Assembly: GCF_905163445.1 (NCBI RefSeq)
Contig: NC_053191.1
Coordinates: forward strand, 4,340,001 to 4,404,000
DNA length: 64,000 bases
Direction of reading: 5' to 3'
Source: Pararge aegeria
Taxonomy: Eukaryota; Arthropoda; Insecta; Lepidoptera; Nymphalidae
The translations under genes were made by a program, and so were the position numbers. This document shows, piece after piece, positions 10,486 through 20,309 of the stretch. Below the pieces are notes generated by a model that saw only the letters and a program-made list of their open reading frames with translations, searched no databases and was not told the origin of the DNA. Position 1 is the stretch's first letter, and each line of letters begins with the position of its first letter.

Positions 10486-10690
10486 TGCAGGGTGTTACGT
10501 AGCGGTGTATAGACACGTTGGAGTCGGGTGAGGTGATGGATGTGTTACTGACTTTACATGCACGGTTTTAGCCTACACTGAGTCATGAGCTAATTAAGAT
10601 GTGCGAACCGGCAAATTGTCAACGCTCATTAGTTGTTTGCAGAAACTGGCGACAGGGACGTTTAACTGGATTTACGAGTGAAAACACTCA

Positions 10691-10940
10691 GCAATCTGCT
10701 GAAATTCGCGATAGTTCTGTGGCGTTTTTTAAAGATTCAGTGCCCTGGGCCCGTCCGGTAAGATAGACCGCCACAAAAGAGCAAAAAAAATAAAAAAATA
10801 ATATCCAATAGTTTGTTGATATCTAAGCAATCTGTTGAAGTTCGCGATAGTTGCATCATCAGTGGCGTGTTTTAAGATTCAGTGCCCTGGGCCCAAAAAC
10901 AGCCAAGTAAAATAATAACAATATCCAATAGTTTGTTGAT
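10691..10940. repeat. Two-unit direct tandem duplication
   Basis: Units 10691-10820 and 10827-10940 both start 'GCAATCTGYTGAARTTCGCG', share 'GATTCAGTGCCCTGGGCCC' and end with 'ATATCCAATAGTTTGTTGAT'. They differ mainly by a 'GCATCATCAGTG' insertion in unit 2 and a longer A-rich part in unit 1. Confidence 0.9.
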
Positions 10941-11099
10941 TCCAATGATGTGATTAATGGCGAAACTAAATGCATCTTAAAGAATACTAAAAAATCACTT
11001 ATTCTATACAAAAGTGCAGGCGGCTTCGTCCGCTGTACTATTTCCCCACCAATGTTAGAAAAGCAAAGCGTTTATGTTAAAACATACTCTGCAGGATAA

Positions 11100-11980
11100 A
11101 AGGTAGGGAGGTAAGCGTGTACCAAATTCCTATTTTTTCCAACAAGTCGCTTTGAACTGATATACGAGTAACTTAGGATAGTCTTTGGGAGCATTTAATT
11201 TGAATTATGTTGTTTTTCCCTTGCGTTTCACTGCCAGTTCTCTTTCTTTTAGTCATCAATTTATTTTAGAATTAAAGTCTTTCAGAATTCTTTGTACAAG
11301 TATAAAATAAAAGCATATTGAACAATAAATAAATATTTTATTTAATACAAAGTTATTTATATTCTACATCGTAATCTAGGTCTCAAACGAATCCATAGTC
11401 TTAAAACTGAAGAAATAATACGGATTTTCTCAACTTGATTATTTATTATAAATACGTGTAACTTAATGCAACTAACGTAACTTGATAGAAAACGTGCTGA
11501 CTTAAATCATAATCTTCCTTTTAATCATTGAATTGGAACAGTGGTGTTAATCTTTTGTAAACAAATCTCTTCCATCAAATCTGTGCTTCCAGTGTACATA
11601 TATGTATATCAAAAACAAATCTATATATCTGACCGTCTGTTACCTTATTACGCCTGAACCGCTTATATCCGTTGGCAGGAGACATTATTCTCCCCGGAGA
11701 AAGGAAAAAATGTAACTTCTCCCACAGCTTTATCAACTTTCCGAGCTTTTGAAGTGGAAGTATAAACCCAGGTAAACTCCTATTACCGTATTTACGCAGG
11801 TGGATACGTTCATTTTATCCCTTGTCAGGGGGATATAATCCGCGGATACATTTGAGTCTCCTATATGATGTGCCGTTTGAAAAAATGGAGCAAGATACGT
11901 ATGCAATAAAATTTGATTGTATTCTTTGGCATTAATACACAACCAGATTCTAATAAAGTTAAATTACAATTAAGTGTCCA
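11100..11980. other. ADGF-2 3' flank, possible Helitron remnant at 11630-11870
   Basis: Mostly AT-rich DNA. The part with 'CTGACCGTCTGTTACC' and 'TTACGCCTGAACCGC' resembles the inner 5' region of lepidopteran Helitrons but lacks recognisable ends. No coding evidence. Confidence 0.35.
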
Positions 11981-13492
11981 TCAACCATACAATCTAATTA
12001 TATCCTTAACAAAAACATTCCAATTCCTATATAACTGTCTAAACATGTCTAATTTATCTTTATTATCTAATGCACTATATCTAATAGAGTTTATTACTAA
12101 TTGTTTTAACATACGTAAATCAGCTTTCTTGCTGGCAATACCAACAAATGCGATGTAATAGTCCGTAGATAGTGGATCCGCCCCCCAGGCTCCAGGATCG
12201 TCACTTGATATAACAATAGGCATTCCGAGAGCTAAGTACGTAGCTAACGGATGGTTCCTTACATCACAAACTAAAGACAACACAACATTTGACACCACAT
12301 TCACTTCAATCGCTATATCTCTATTCCTCACTGCAGCCATAAGCGATGGATGTTTAATAAGTGCATATCCGTGACCTATCCTTTTAGATCCTAAAAGAAT
12401 TGCATCCACCAAGTTCTCATCTGAAACAGTTCCAAACCAGTTCGTTTCTCCGCCATGGAAATAAAAATTCATATCCTTCTTCGCCTCAGAGAGGATCGGG
12501 AGGAAGTCGAGCAATGGTTTCCCCAAGTCTTCCTGACCCACTAAATCGAAACCAGCGAACACTTCCGGGACTTCTTCTTTTATTCGCCGAGCTAAATTAA
12601 TGCTATTGATGATTTTCTCAATTCCTGTGCCGCGATATTTTGTAACAATGAATTTGATGCCCATAAAATCTGGATGATCTGCCTTGAATTGCTTCGCTAC
12701 CTTGTTATACAGTCGAGGTAGATACGTCTGGTCGTGTTGCGTACCATTCAGTTCGTACAAAATTTTCAATCCACTTCTGACTTCGATGTACATAATATTG
12801 TCCTGGTAAAACTCTCGTAAAGCCTCGTAGAAGAACTTTTCCCGGGCTGGCCTGTAAGCTATCAATTCTCTGATCACTTCCGCTACTTTGTTAAACCTTT
12901 TCCAGACGTAATTGACATCTCCCATGTATTCTTTTTCATCATCAGAGCACATGGTGAAGTGCCTTTTTAAGTTGTCATCGAATTCTTGAACATTTTCGGA
13001 ATTGTTTCTCAGTTCACTGAGCAGTTGCCATCTAAATTTACAAGGTCGCTGGGGGACGTGGTCAGAGAAGTATAAATTTAAATCACTGTCCGCGATACAT
13101 GCGTATAAGTGGTCCATATACGTCAGCTCGAGTAAGCGATCTGTACTTAGCATTAACGAGCTGTGAACGTGTAGAGCCGCTCCTTTGGGCATTCGTCTTA
13201 TCATCTGATACACTTTGGAATTGATGATATCATTTTTATATGTGAAATAGTGTCTCGAGAAATTGAATTTTCCAGGATTGAGGAAGGATTCGTCCACTTC
13301 TTCGTTCTTGTAACGCATTAGAATATCATTTGCCTTGATTTCTTCGTCAGTGAGTCTAACATTGCCACCCACTTGCAGTTCGGACTCCTCCGCCAGTAAA
13401 TTTCCCCGCACTATTGTATAATCGGATTCCGTCTTGGCCCCGACATTGTGTCCACAGAGTAGAATAAGGGCACTCGCTATAACGCAGTTCAT
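11981..13492 (-). CDS. ADGF: Secreted adenosine deaminase, ADGF/ADA2 family (ADGF-2)
   Basis: A 503-residue protein in one exon. The first in-frame ATG is at 13492; the frame continues upstream without an ATG. Residues 1-19 form a signal peptide. Visible motifs are 'MPKGAALHVH' with zinc ligands His108 and His110, 'AGFDLVGQEDLG' from 313, 'HGGETNW' with His346 and catalytic Glu349, 'RIGHGYA' with His374, and 'SSDDPG' with Asp431/432. Cys132 and Cys151 match the Cys pair of ADGF-1. The usual HAGE motif is HGGE here (Ala to Gly at 347), a mild change beside the metal ligand. The C-terminal two thirds align closely with ADGF-1; the N-termini differ more. Expected activity is extracellular adenosine to inosine. 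It is transcribed towards ADGF-1. A TATA box and initiator lie just upstream (13558-13593). Confidence 0.96.
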   Translation of the reverse strand: MNCVIASALILLCGHNVGAKTESDYTIVRGNLLAEESELQVGGNVRLTDEEIKANDILMRYKNEEVDESFLNPGKFNFSRHYFTYKNDIINSKVYQMIRRMPKGAALHVHSSLMLSTDRLLELTYMDHLYACIADSDLNLYFSDHVPQRPCKFRWQLLSELRNNSENVQEFDDNLKRHFTMCSDDEKEYMGDVNYVWKRFNKVAEVIRELIAYRPAREKFFYEALREFYQDNIMYIEVRSGLKILYELNGTQHDQTYLPRLYNKVAKQFKADHPDFMGIKFIVTKYRGTGIEKIINSINLARRIKEEVPEVFAGFDLVGQEDLGKPLLDFLPILSEAKKDMNFYFHGGETNWFGTVSDENLVDAILLGSKRIGHGYALIKHPSLMAAVRNRDIAIEVNVVSNVVLSLVCDVRNHPLATYLALGMPIVISSDDPGAWGADPLSTDYYIAFVGIASKKADLRMLKQLVINSIRYSALDNKDKLDMFRQLYRNWNVFVKDIIRLYG

Positions 13493-13557
13493 ATTTCTTA
13501 TTATCTGACTGATATCTCGGGTCACTCAGTGACATTCTACGGTCACTGTTTCGGACG

Positions 13558-13593
13558 ACTGAGCTGGCAGAGCGGACATCATTTGTTTATATA
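13558..13593 (-). promoter_or_regulatory. Core promoter of ADGF-2 (TATA box + initiator)
   Basis: On the - strand 'TATATAAA' occupies 13593-13586 and the arthropod initiator 'TCAGT' occupies 13562-13558. This puts the A at +1 (13560) and the TATA box at -33 to -26, the canonical spacing. The implied leader is 68 nt and needs no intron before the ATG at 13492. Confidence 0.75.
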
Positions 13594-13970
13594 GACCTTC
13601 AATGCAATGTACACACTTGGGCCTTTTGTTTATTAATAAGTATATGATACAAAAATTAATTGAATCCTATTATAATCTTATTTTCATTGCATCATTTTAT
13701 AATTTTTTGCATATATCTTAATTAGTATTAGTGAAGTCACTATAATAATATGAATTTACATTATTTATCTGCTAGAAATAAGAAATTCCAAATTTTCAAA
13801 ATCAACAATATGTCTAATTATTTTAAGGTAGTGTATTGAAATGTTGAAATGTTTCAAGCGCCTATACAAAGATGGGTCGTAATAGATCACTAAATGTACC
13901 GTATACATATCCGGATTGGTATAAAAACGTGTACATAGAAGTGGTGGACGATTCACATTTTATTAGACGT
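13594..13970. other. Upstream flank of ADGF-2
   Basis: AT-rich and without recognised repeats. It would hold any proximal regulatory sites of ADGF-2; none is identified. Confidence 0.4.
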
Positions 13971-13974
13971 AGAA

Positions 13975-14075
13975 CTTTTTGTGACAGAGCTCGTTCGGGG
14001 AAGTATAACCGCAATGCTCATTTCAGCCACCAAGCAGTAGGTACTGCGTGTTCAGGTCTGAAGGGAGCATTTGGC
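13975..14075 (+). mobile_element. Repeat with 'GTGACAGAGCTCGT', fragment
   Basis: 'TTTGTGACAGAGCTCGTTCG' and then 'CAATGCTCATTTCAGCC' recur at 44705-44810 and 52555-52650 (+), and inverted near 30092-30180 and 33185-33245. This is a middle-repetitive family of unknown class, probably part of a SINE. Confidence 0.6.
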
Positions 14076-14254
14076 GAAATTTTTAAAGGCATATGAGTAA
14101 TAAAAAAAAGGTATCTTCCATAATAATTATAGATAAGAAATAATGAAAATATCGTGACCCTGTAAGTAGAGGCCTCGTTATTTAAATTTTTAACATATTT
14201 GACTACAAATCATGAGGTTTTTGGTTTTGTTAGTTTGAAAACTTTTTAGCACAC

Positions 14255-14485
14255 ACACATTTTATGCAAAGTAAACAAATATACAGAAGACAATTAGAAT
14301 AGAAAATAGGGCGTTGGGTTGTTGTTGGGACAACGGACGGTCCCAGACCAACCAAGTGCGGAAAAGGCCCAGGGACAGAAGAAGATGAAGAAGAAGGGCG
14401 TTGGGTTGGGTCTTATCGCTAAAGCGTTCTCTTCCAGACAACCATTGACGTAAGGAAAGAAGAAAGAAAGGAAGAAGAAGTTGTT
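14255..14485 (-). mobile_element. LINE-E 3' end, with internal duplication
   Basis: The - strand carries 'GGTTGTCTGGAAGAGAACGC' and 'TAGCGATAAGACCCAACGCC'. The words 'GGGCGTTGGGTTG' occur twice about 75 bp apart, so part of the tail is duplicated. Confidence 0.55.
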
Positions 14486-14639
14486 TCCGGTATCGCATCA
14501 AAAGTAGATTTTCTGTCATCAAAGTCCAGTATATACCTTAGGCATATAATTTCATCATGCTTCATCCAACGAACCATCCTGTGCCAGTGAGAAATTAATT
14601 AGATAGAAAATTATAATCGTTATCTTCATCATCATCATC

Positions 14640-14740
14640 ATCAGCAGCTTCAAGCATCCACTGCTTGACGTAGCCTAGCCAACTTTCCGAATGCGCGTCA
14701 CCACACATCGCAACGACTTATCATGATAATGACATTTTTG
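14640..14740 (-). mobile_element. Possible LINE 3' terminus
   Basis: An (ATC)n run (GATGATGAT on the - strand) next to 'CACTGCTTGACGTAGCCTAG' looks like the microsatellite-tailed end of an RTE-like LINE. Classification is weak. Confidence 0.3.
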
Positions 14741-14926
14741 GAACTGACAAACATATTGTAACGCTCCATTCTATGCATTTTTAAGTAGTTTTTTTTTATA
14801 ATATCTTTGCTAATATACTTGAAATAATTTAATGAATTCAAAAACTCAGTTTAATTTTCAGTTGACTCACAGTTTGCTTTAGAAAGACGAGAACCTTGAG
14901 TGGTTTTATACATACAATATTCCTAC

Positions 14927-14940
14927 AGCGCCATCTAGTA
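14927..14940 (-). promoter_or_regulatory. CTCF-like motif
   Basis: The - strand reads 'TACTAGATGGCGCT', which fits the insect CTCF core AGRKGGCGC. Single-motif evidence only. Confidence 0.3.
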
Positions 14941-15039
14941 GAAACCTTACGTACTGCGTTGCAGTGTTACAGAAGCGTAATGGTAGGCGTGTGCGCATGC
15001 AGGCATTATGAAGTTCTAAAGTTACATACTATACGGCGC

Positions 15040-16015
15040 TAGCGTGCAAACATGACGTTTTTATATGGGTTAGGCCAGGGGGTCTAGGTCAGATGTTCAG
15101 AAATTCATCACGGCGCTGCGCCCGCGCCCGGATCTAGCTAGTTTCAATAGATAGGTACTTTTTATGTATTTATTTATTTTTATTTGGTAACTATGATCCA
15201 TCTATACTATAACATAACAGAATAATTAAAAACTAAACTAAATAAAAAAAAAAAACTTACATTAAATATTATAATATACCTAATATGCAATATACAAAAA
15301 GTTACAAATTAGAGTTTCTGCGTCCAGACATAATATACAGCTTGTAACGATTTATTAATGCTTTCAGAATGCCGTTACTGCTTACCCACGTTCTTTTCCT
15401 CAAGGATGCTATTCGTTTTCTTCTGATGGCAAAAAAGTCATCAGTATAAGCCCTCGCGAACATTTCAGATAGGAGCAAAAAATAAAACATAATCATTATG
15501 AAACTAATATTAACCAGTATAACTATAATCGTATATATAATTTATACGGGTAAACTTGCATTCAAATCCAGCCATAATGTTTCAATATTCTAATTAAGTT
15601 GACACACGTATTTATTGGAGATTGAACTATATTTTAATAAATATTATCTTATTCGAAAAGTGGAAAAAATTACAACATTTATAATAGAAGTTATAAGTAG
15701 GTAAATAAAAACACAAAAAAAAACAGGCGCGACTTTGGCATTCATATTTCATATCTTCGTGAAATCTAAATCGATTTCGAAGATTCTTTTTTATTTTACT
15801 ATTTCTTTTCATTGCAAGTCCATGATTTAGTATCAAGATTTCGTGAATAATAAAATAAAGTCGGTAGGCAGGTATAGGTATCTAAGTAATAATAAGTAGA
15901 CATTATTTTCAGATTAATAGAGCACTTTTCTCATGTATGTATTACCTAATTATCGTCCTTATGTAATTCAAAAAATGTTGTTAATTTAATACATTCATTA
16001 TATTAGGCTACTTTT
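15040..16015. other. No gene or recognised repeat
   Basis: AT-rich DNA with A and T runs. No supported coding, RNA or transposon feature is seen. Confidence 0.45.
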
Positions 16016-16030
16016 TTTTCGCGCTATTGA

Positions 16031-16047
16031 CCACTAGATGGCGCTAC
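16031..16047 (+). promoter_or_regulatory. CTCF-like motif
   Basis: 'CCACTAGATGGCGCTAC' matches the insect CTCF core with a good 5' flank. It points away from the similar motif at 14927-14940. Confidence 0.35.
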
Positions 16048-16324
16048 TATATAAAATGTCCTTAATTATATACGCCATCTTGTAGTTGATAGATATCACT
16101 TCAAGTTTTAATAACAATGATTTATTTATTTTATAATATCCCCCCATCTGTTTCCCGCGACTTAGTCTGCGTTAACGAATTCTAGTTAGTTCCCGACAAT
16201 ACACCGCAGCTGCATTATATGCTGCTGCATCATCGTCAATATATCAACATCAATAATCATCATTAGGTATATCAGAAATATTATCGGATCAAATAAGTAG
16301 TTCCTGGGCACGGGTAGTTAAAAA

Positions 16325-16450
16325 AGGTAAGTATGTGCAGCGGTGATAGCTATGGGAGTAAGCAAAGAAACATCACTTGCTTTAACGGTGAAGGAAAAAT
16401 CGTGAGAAAACCTGCATGCCTGAGAGTTCTCCATAATGTTCTCCACAGTG
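16325..16450 (+). mobile_element. SINE-C fragment
   Basis: 'GCGGTGATAGCTATGGGAG', 'AACGGTGAAGG' and 'CTGCATGCCTGAGAGTTCTC' appear in SINE-C order with an internal deletion of the B-box part. The 3' half is missing. Confidence 0.75.
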
Positions 16451-17740
16451 TAATTGTACCTGTGTTTTATTTAGTGTTGTTGTTTATAATTTAATTTCTG
16501 TTAGGTGTACAATAAAGTGTATTTTCAATGTTCTCAAAGGTGTGCGAAGCCAACGGTGGCCTGTAATCGTCCGGAATTTTTTAGAATGATGTAGGTAGGT
16601 AGGTACTGAGTAATCTATCCCGATAAAAATTAGGTATTGTGAACTTGACACAAAATGTCTGTAAAACATTGTTACACGACGAACTTAGCTTCCAAGAAAA
16701 AAGCTATTTTAAAATCTGCTGTCGTTCCAGTCACGAACCATACCATGCCGTCATATATAGAGTTTACAGCTCAACCTATCCATAAAAAATTTAACTGTCT
16801 GTCTGTGTTTTCTATACAACTGTCCTTTAACATGACTGCAACTTTAACGTACAGGTGAGATTGCAGTCAAAGTCTAATTTATATAGTGGAATTAAACGAT
16901 AAAAGATAAAAAAAGCACTTAGAATTTCAAATTCAAATTGTATCTATTTCATTATTTTATCTATTATATATAGAGAGTTTGCGTGGACACAAACCTTTTT
17001 AAATATTTTAGAGTAAGTTATGAGGCGTTCAAGGACAGTTGGCGTCTTATTATACTGTTTTTTCTCATATAACTCATTGAGCCTATACCTACTTTTGTAT
17101 ATGACTACTGTAGCCCAATCACTAAACTTCCATTTTGTATTGAAATATATGTATCTAAAATTGAATGTTTTATTGAATTCATTTTTTATCGTTTAAAAAG
17201 CGTGCCATAAAAGCTGTCGGGATGACTGTGAAACTGGACCGTTTAGACTCTACTCTGATCTACTCTTCCCTGTTAATACAGCACGATGTTATCTCTGGCA
17301 CTTGCTTGAGATAAAAAAATACACAAACACAAGCACTAGTTTATTTGTTATTTTGTAAATATTCTCCAATTATTGCTTGAGATACCTATATCAATTTACT
17401 CTTGTTCGTGATGCGGACCTAAGCACAATAAGTTTGTATCGTGAAACTCGTGCGACTCCAGTTTAATAGTCTTTCTCGAACAGGCGGCTAGTCATTTCAT
17501 TCCATTTAGCCAGTACCTACTTATTTTATCTCTAATGTTCTACCACGTGTTCTACGTTTACCATAAAATGGAGAAAATGGAAAGTTTGTGAGCTAGCTAG
17601 CTTCATTCCGCGGGTGTGAAGTGAGATGTGCGCTGGGCGTTTTCACTGTATTTTAACAAAATACACTGCATGCAACGATGACTGAATCAGGTTGGTAGCT
17701 ATCAATATATCTATATCTATATAATATCTATTCAATATAT
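16451..17740. other. No gene or recognised repeat
   Basis: AT-rich DNA. Frames such as the one at 16655-16858 have no domain and no flanking splice or promoter evidence. Confidence 0.45.
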
Positions 17741-17741
17741 T

Positions 17742-18010
17742 GACGGCCGATTGGCGCAGTGGGCAGCGACCCTGCTTTCTGAGTCCAAGGCCGTGGGTTC
17801 GATTCCTACTAATGGAAAATGTTTATGTGATGAGCATGAATGTTTTCCAGTGTCTGGGTGTTTATATTTATATTCTAAGTAATTATTTATATTATTTATA
17901 AAAATATTCATCAGTCATCTCAGTACCCATAACTCAAGCTAACGCTTACTTTGGGGCTAGATGGCGATGTGTGTATTGTCGTAGTTTATTTTTATTTATT
18001 TATTTATTTA
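17742..18010 (+). mobile_element. SINE-A, near full length
   Basis: Starts 'GACGGCCGATTGGCGCAGTG'. The A box 'TGGCGCAGTGG' and B box 'GGTTCGATTCC' are intact, followed by 'CAGTGTCTGGGTGTTTAT', 'CATCAGTCATCTCAGTACCC', 'GGGGCTAGATGGCGATGTG' and an ATTT-rich tail. The head is tRNA-like but the copy is a transposon, not a tRNA gene. Confidence 0.92.
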
Positions 18011-18325
18011 TCACCATCAGCAAGCGATTACTGGCCCATTTCAGAACACGGGTCTGCTGTTATAATGGAAAGGACTTCGGCCGTAGTCCACCACGCCGGC
18101 TAAGTGCGTATTAGTTAAATTAACACGCCTTTGATAACTGTAAACTATGAAGAACTCTCGGGCATGCAGGTGTCCTCACTTTTTTTTTCTTCACCATTGA
18201 AGTACGGGATATTTAATTGCTTAAATCGCACATAGCTCCGAAAAGTTAGAGGTACGTACCGTGATTCCAACTCGGTTCCCTCGCAGGAGAGTCTGAGTCC
18301 TACACAGGCTATCACCGCTTGTTAA
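18011..18325 (-). mobile_element. SINE-C, near full length
   Basis: The - strand runs from the tRNA-like head ('AAGCGGTGATAGCCTGTG') through 'CTGCATGCCCGAGAGTTCTT' to 'AATCGCTTGCTGATGGTGA'. It directly abuts the tail of the SINE-A copy at 17742-18010. Confidence 0.85.
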
Positions 18326-19005
18326 AACCTTATAGCTAACTTAACCTAACAATTTAAAAAGACAAACACGTGACTTTTCGGGGCGTACCGTAACTGTTAG
18401 GTGAATCCTGTTACCTATGCAAAATAAATCTACCTTTACCTTGTTATGTTCACCATTATCAGCTGGATAGAGGCCTAATTTGTCACAGAAGTATTAGAAA
18501 TTTTGGAGCGTTTGGCTCTCTAACTTGTTCACATACTCTCCTGTCCTGGGTCACAATTTTGTAAAACTTGCTGGCTTGGAGAATTTCTTGATAGCGAAAC
18601 CGTGGTTTCCAGTCGTGGTGCAAATTTGAATTCGTTTTCGATCATAAATCTTTGTATACTTAGTCATTATTTAGGTTTAGGTTTCGGTTTTGTAATACTG
18701 AATACACAATGAAATATATCACACATTTTTTTATACAGTTCTTTAAGAATTATTTCTGTATTTTAGAAATCGTTATATCAATTAACCGGTAAAATAAAAA
18801 CCAGTAGGTACTTTAACCGGTCATTAACTTAAATTATCCGGTAAATTTGACCTGGTTTTGAGTTCAATGCTAAACACTTGTTGTGTCGAACCGGGCATGG
18901 AACCCTGGACGTCGTGTACCTACATGTCATTTCAGAATAATTAGTGTCCAAACCCATTATATGTAAAGGTCTAGGTACAATATTACTATTCATTTTTCAT
19001 TATAT
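18326..19005. other. No gene or recognised repeat
   Basis: Nothing supportable beyond AT-rich sequence and a 'CCGGTAAAWT' word repeated near 18786-18845. Confidence 0.4.
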
Positions 19006-19009
19006 TTTG

Positions 19010-19280
19010 ACGACCTCGATGGCGCAACGGTGTGCACTATGAATTTAAATAGTAGGTCCCTGGTTCAGAATTTATTATTCTTGAATTTTCTTTGACCAGA
19101 CGTCTAGTGAGCGGGTTTGGCCGTGGCTAGTTACCACCCTACCGTCAAAGGCGTGCCGCAAAGTGTAATGTCGCGTAGAAACCAATTAGGGTACTTCATA
19201 ACAGGTTAGCCCGCTACCATCTTACTGCATCATCACTTATCATCAAGTGACCTTGCAGTCAAGGGGTAACTTGTAAAAAA
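19010..19280 (+). mobile_element. SINE-B with deleted B box
   Basis: 'GATGGCGCAACGGTG' heads the copy and 'GTGGCTAGTTACCACCC', 'CGCGTAGAAACCAATTAGGG', 'TTAGCCCGCTACCATCTTA' follow. Sequence just after 'CCTGGTTC' is missing, removing half of the B box. Confidence 0.85.
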
Positions 19281-19589
19281 TTAAAGTGACTATGTAAACT
19301 AATAATTTAACGTGTTTATTTATCTACCCTCTTATCCATTCTTCAGTGGTAAAAATAGAAGCTCGGGCACACATGAAACTCAAAACAAGCTAATTATTAA
19401 AGAAGAGGAAAGCCACGCTGAAAACCAAGCGAAGTACTCAATAAAACATGGTACAGTACGAGTAGGCCTCGAAGCTTAGAGGGTTCTGTACCATATTGTA
19501 TGATAAAATAATGACAAGTGACAAAGTCTTATACTATCGTGTCACAGTACCCAGTAAGCAAATTAACACGACACCAATCAATCTTTAGG

Positions 19590-19890
19590 ATGGTGATAGA
19601 CTAATGGTTATGACTTCGTTCTTACTTTCGAGGGTACTGAGTTCGATCCCCGACCTTTAACTTTTCGAAGCTATGCCCTTTAACTTATGCGTTGTACGCA
19701 ATTAATATCACTTGCTTAAACGTTGAAGGAAAACATCGCCAGGACCTCTGCATGCTTGAGAGTGCATATAATGTTCTCAAAGGCGTGTGCAATCCACCAA
19801 TCCGCAGCGCGGATGGTCTACGGGCTAACACCTTATAATTTTGAGTGGAGAACCGGCTCTGTAGTGGGTTAATAACTATGATGATGGTGA
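19590..19890 (+). mobile_element. SINE-C, diverged full copy
   Basis: 'GGTGATAGACTAATGG' as A-box region, 'GAGTTCGATCCC' as B box, then 'TTGAAGGAAAACATCG', 'CACCAATCCGCAG' and a 'GATGATGGTGA' tail. Confidence 0.8.
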
Positions 19891-19914
19891 TCTTAATCGA
19901 TCCGCAAATACAAT

Positions 19915-20300
19915 CAGTAACTTGGAATGCATTCCAGACCAACAAGTCCAGTCTTGAAGAACTCGGCATCACCCAACGTCTAACCTCCATTGTACAGGCT
20001 CGTATTCTCACTTTCTTTGGTCACGTAACAAGAACAGACAATGACACCATTAAACGTCTAGTTGTCCAAGAGACAATCGAGGACCACCCGGAGATCAAAA
20101 TTCAAAATTCCTTTATTTCAAGTAGGCCTAATTTAAGCACTTTTGAAACGTCGTTCGTCGATCGTCCATTAGATTGGCCAACCAAATAAACTGTAGTGTT
20201 GTGACGTGACCTAAATGAGTGTACAAGGAAAGCAGCTGCCAGAGAGGAGTGGCGACGGATAGTCAACCGCTCTGACAAAAGCGAACCGACTGAGAAGAAG
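19915..20300 (+). pseudogene. LINE reverse-transcriptase C-terminus, split by another insertion
   Basis: Frame 1 encodes 'SLEELGITQRLTSIVQARIL' followed by 'TFFGHVTRTDNDTIKRLVVQ', ending near 20096. The matching downstream part 'LNECTRKAAAREEWRRIVNR' resumes at about 20209. This order is the C-terminal end of an RTE-type reverse transcriptase. The break is explained by a LINE-G tail lying between the halves, together with loss of part of the frame. Not functional. Confidence 0.75.
20097..20160 (-). mobile_element. LINE-G tail nested in RT remnant
   Basis: Reads on the - strand 'ACGTTTCAAAAGTGCTTAAA', 'TAGGCCTACTTGAAATAAA' and an A-rich 3' end, the terminal block of LINE-G. Confidence 0.75.
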
Positions 20301-20309
20301 AAATAAAAT

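Noticed and set aside
10119..10502. 127-codon frame on the + strand
   Set aside because: It starts inside the right arm of the hAT-like MITE and runs into a LINE-E tail.
12400..12600. Frame on the + strand inside ADGF-2
   Set aside because: Shadow of the ADGF-2 coding strand; the same holds for small frames within 4329-4820.
17742..17815. Possible tRNA gene (A and B boxes present)
   Set aside because: The sequence continues into the SINE-A body and recurs at many sites; it lacks a foldable acceptor stem and terminator. No true tRNA gene was found in the window.
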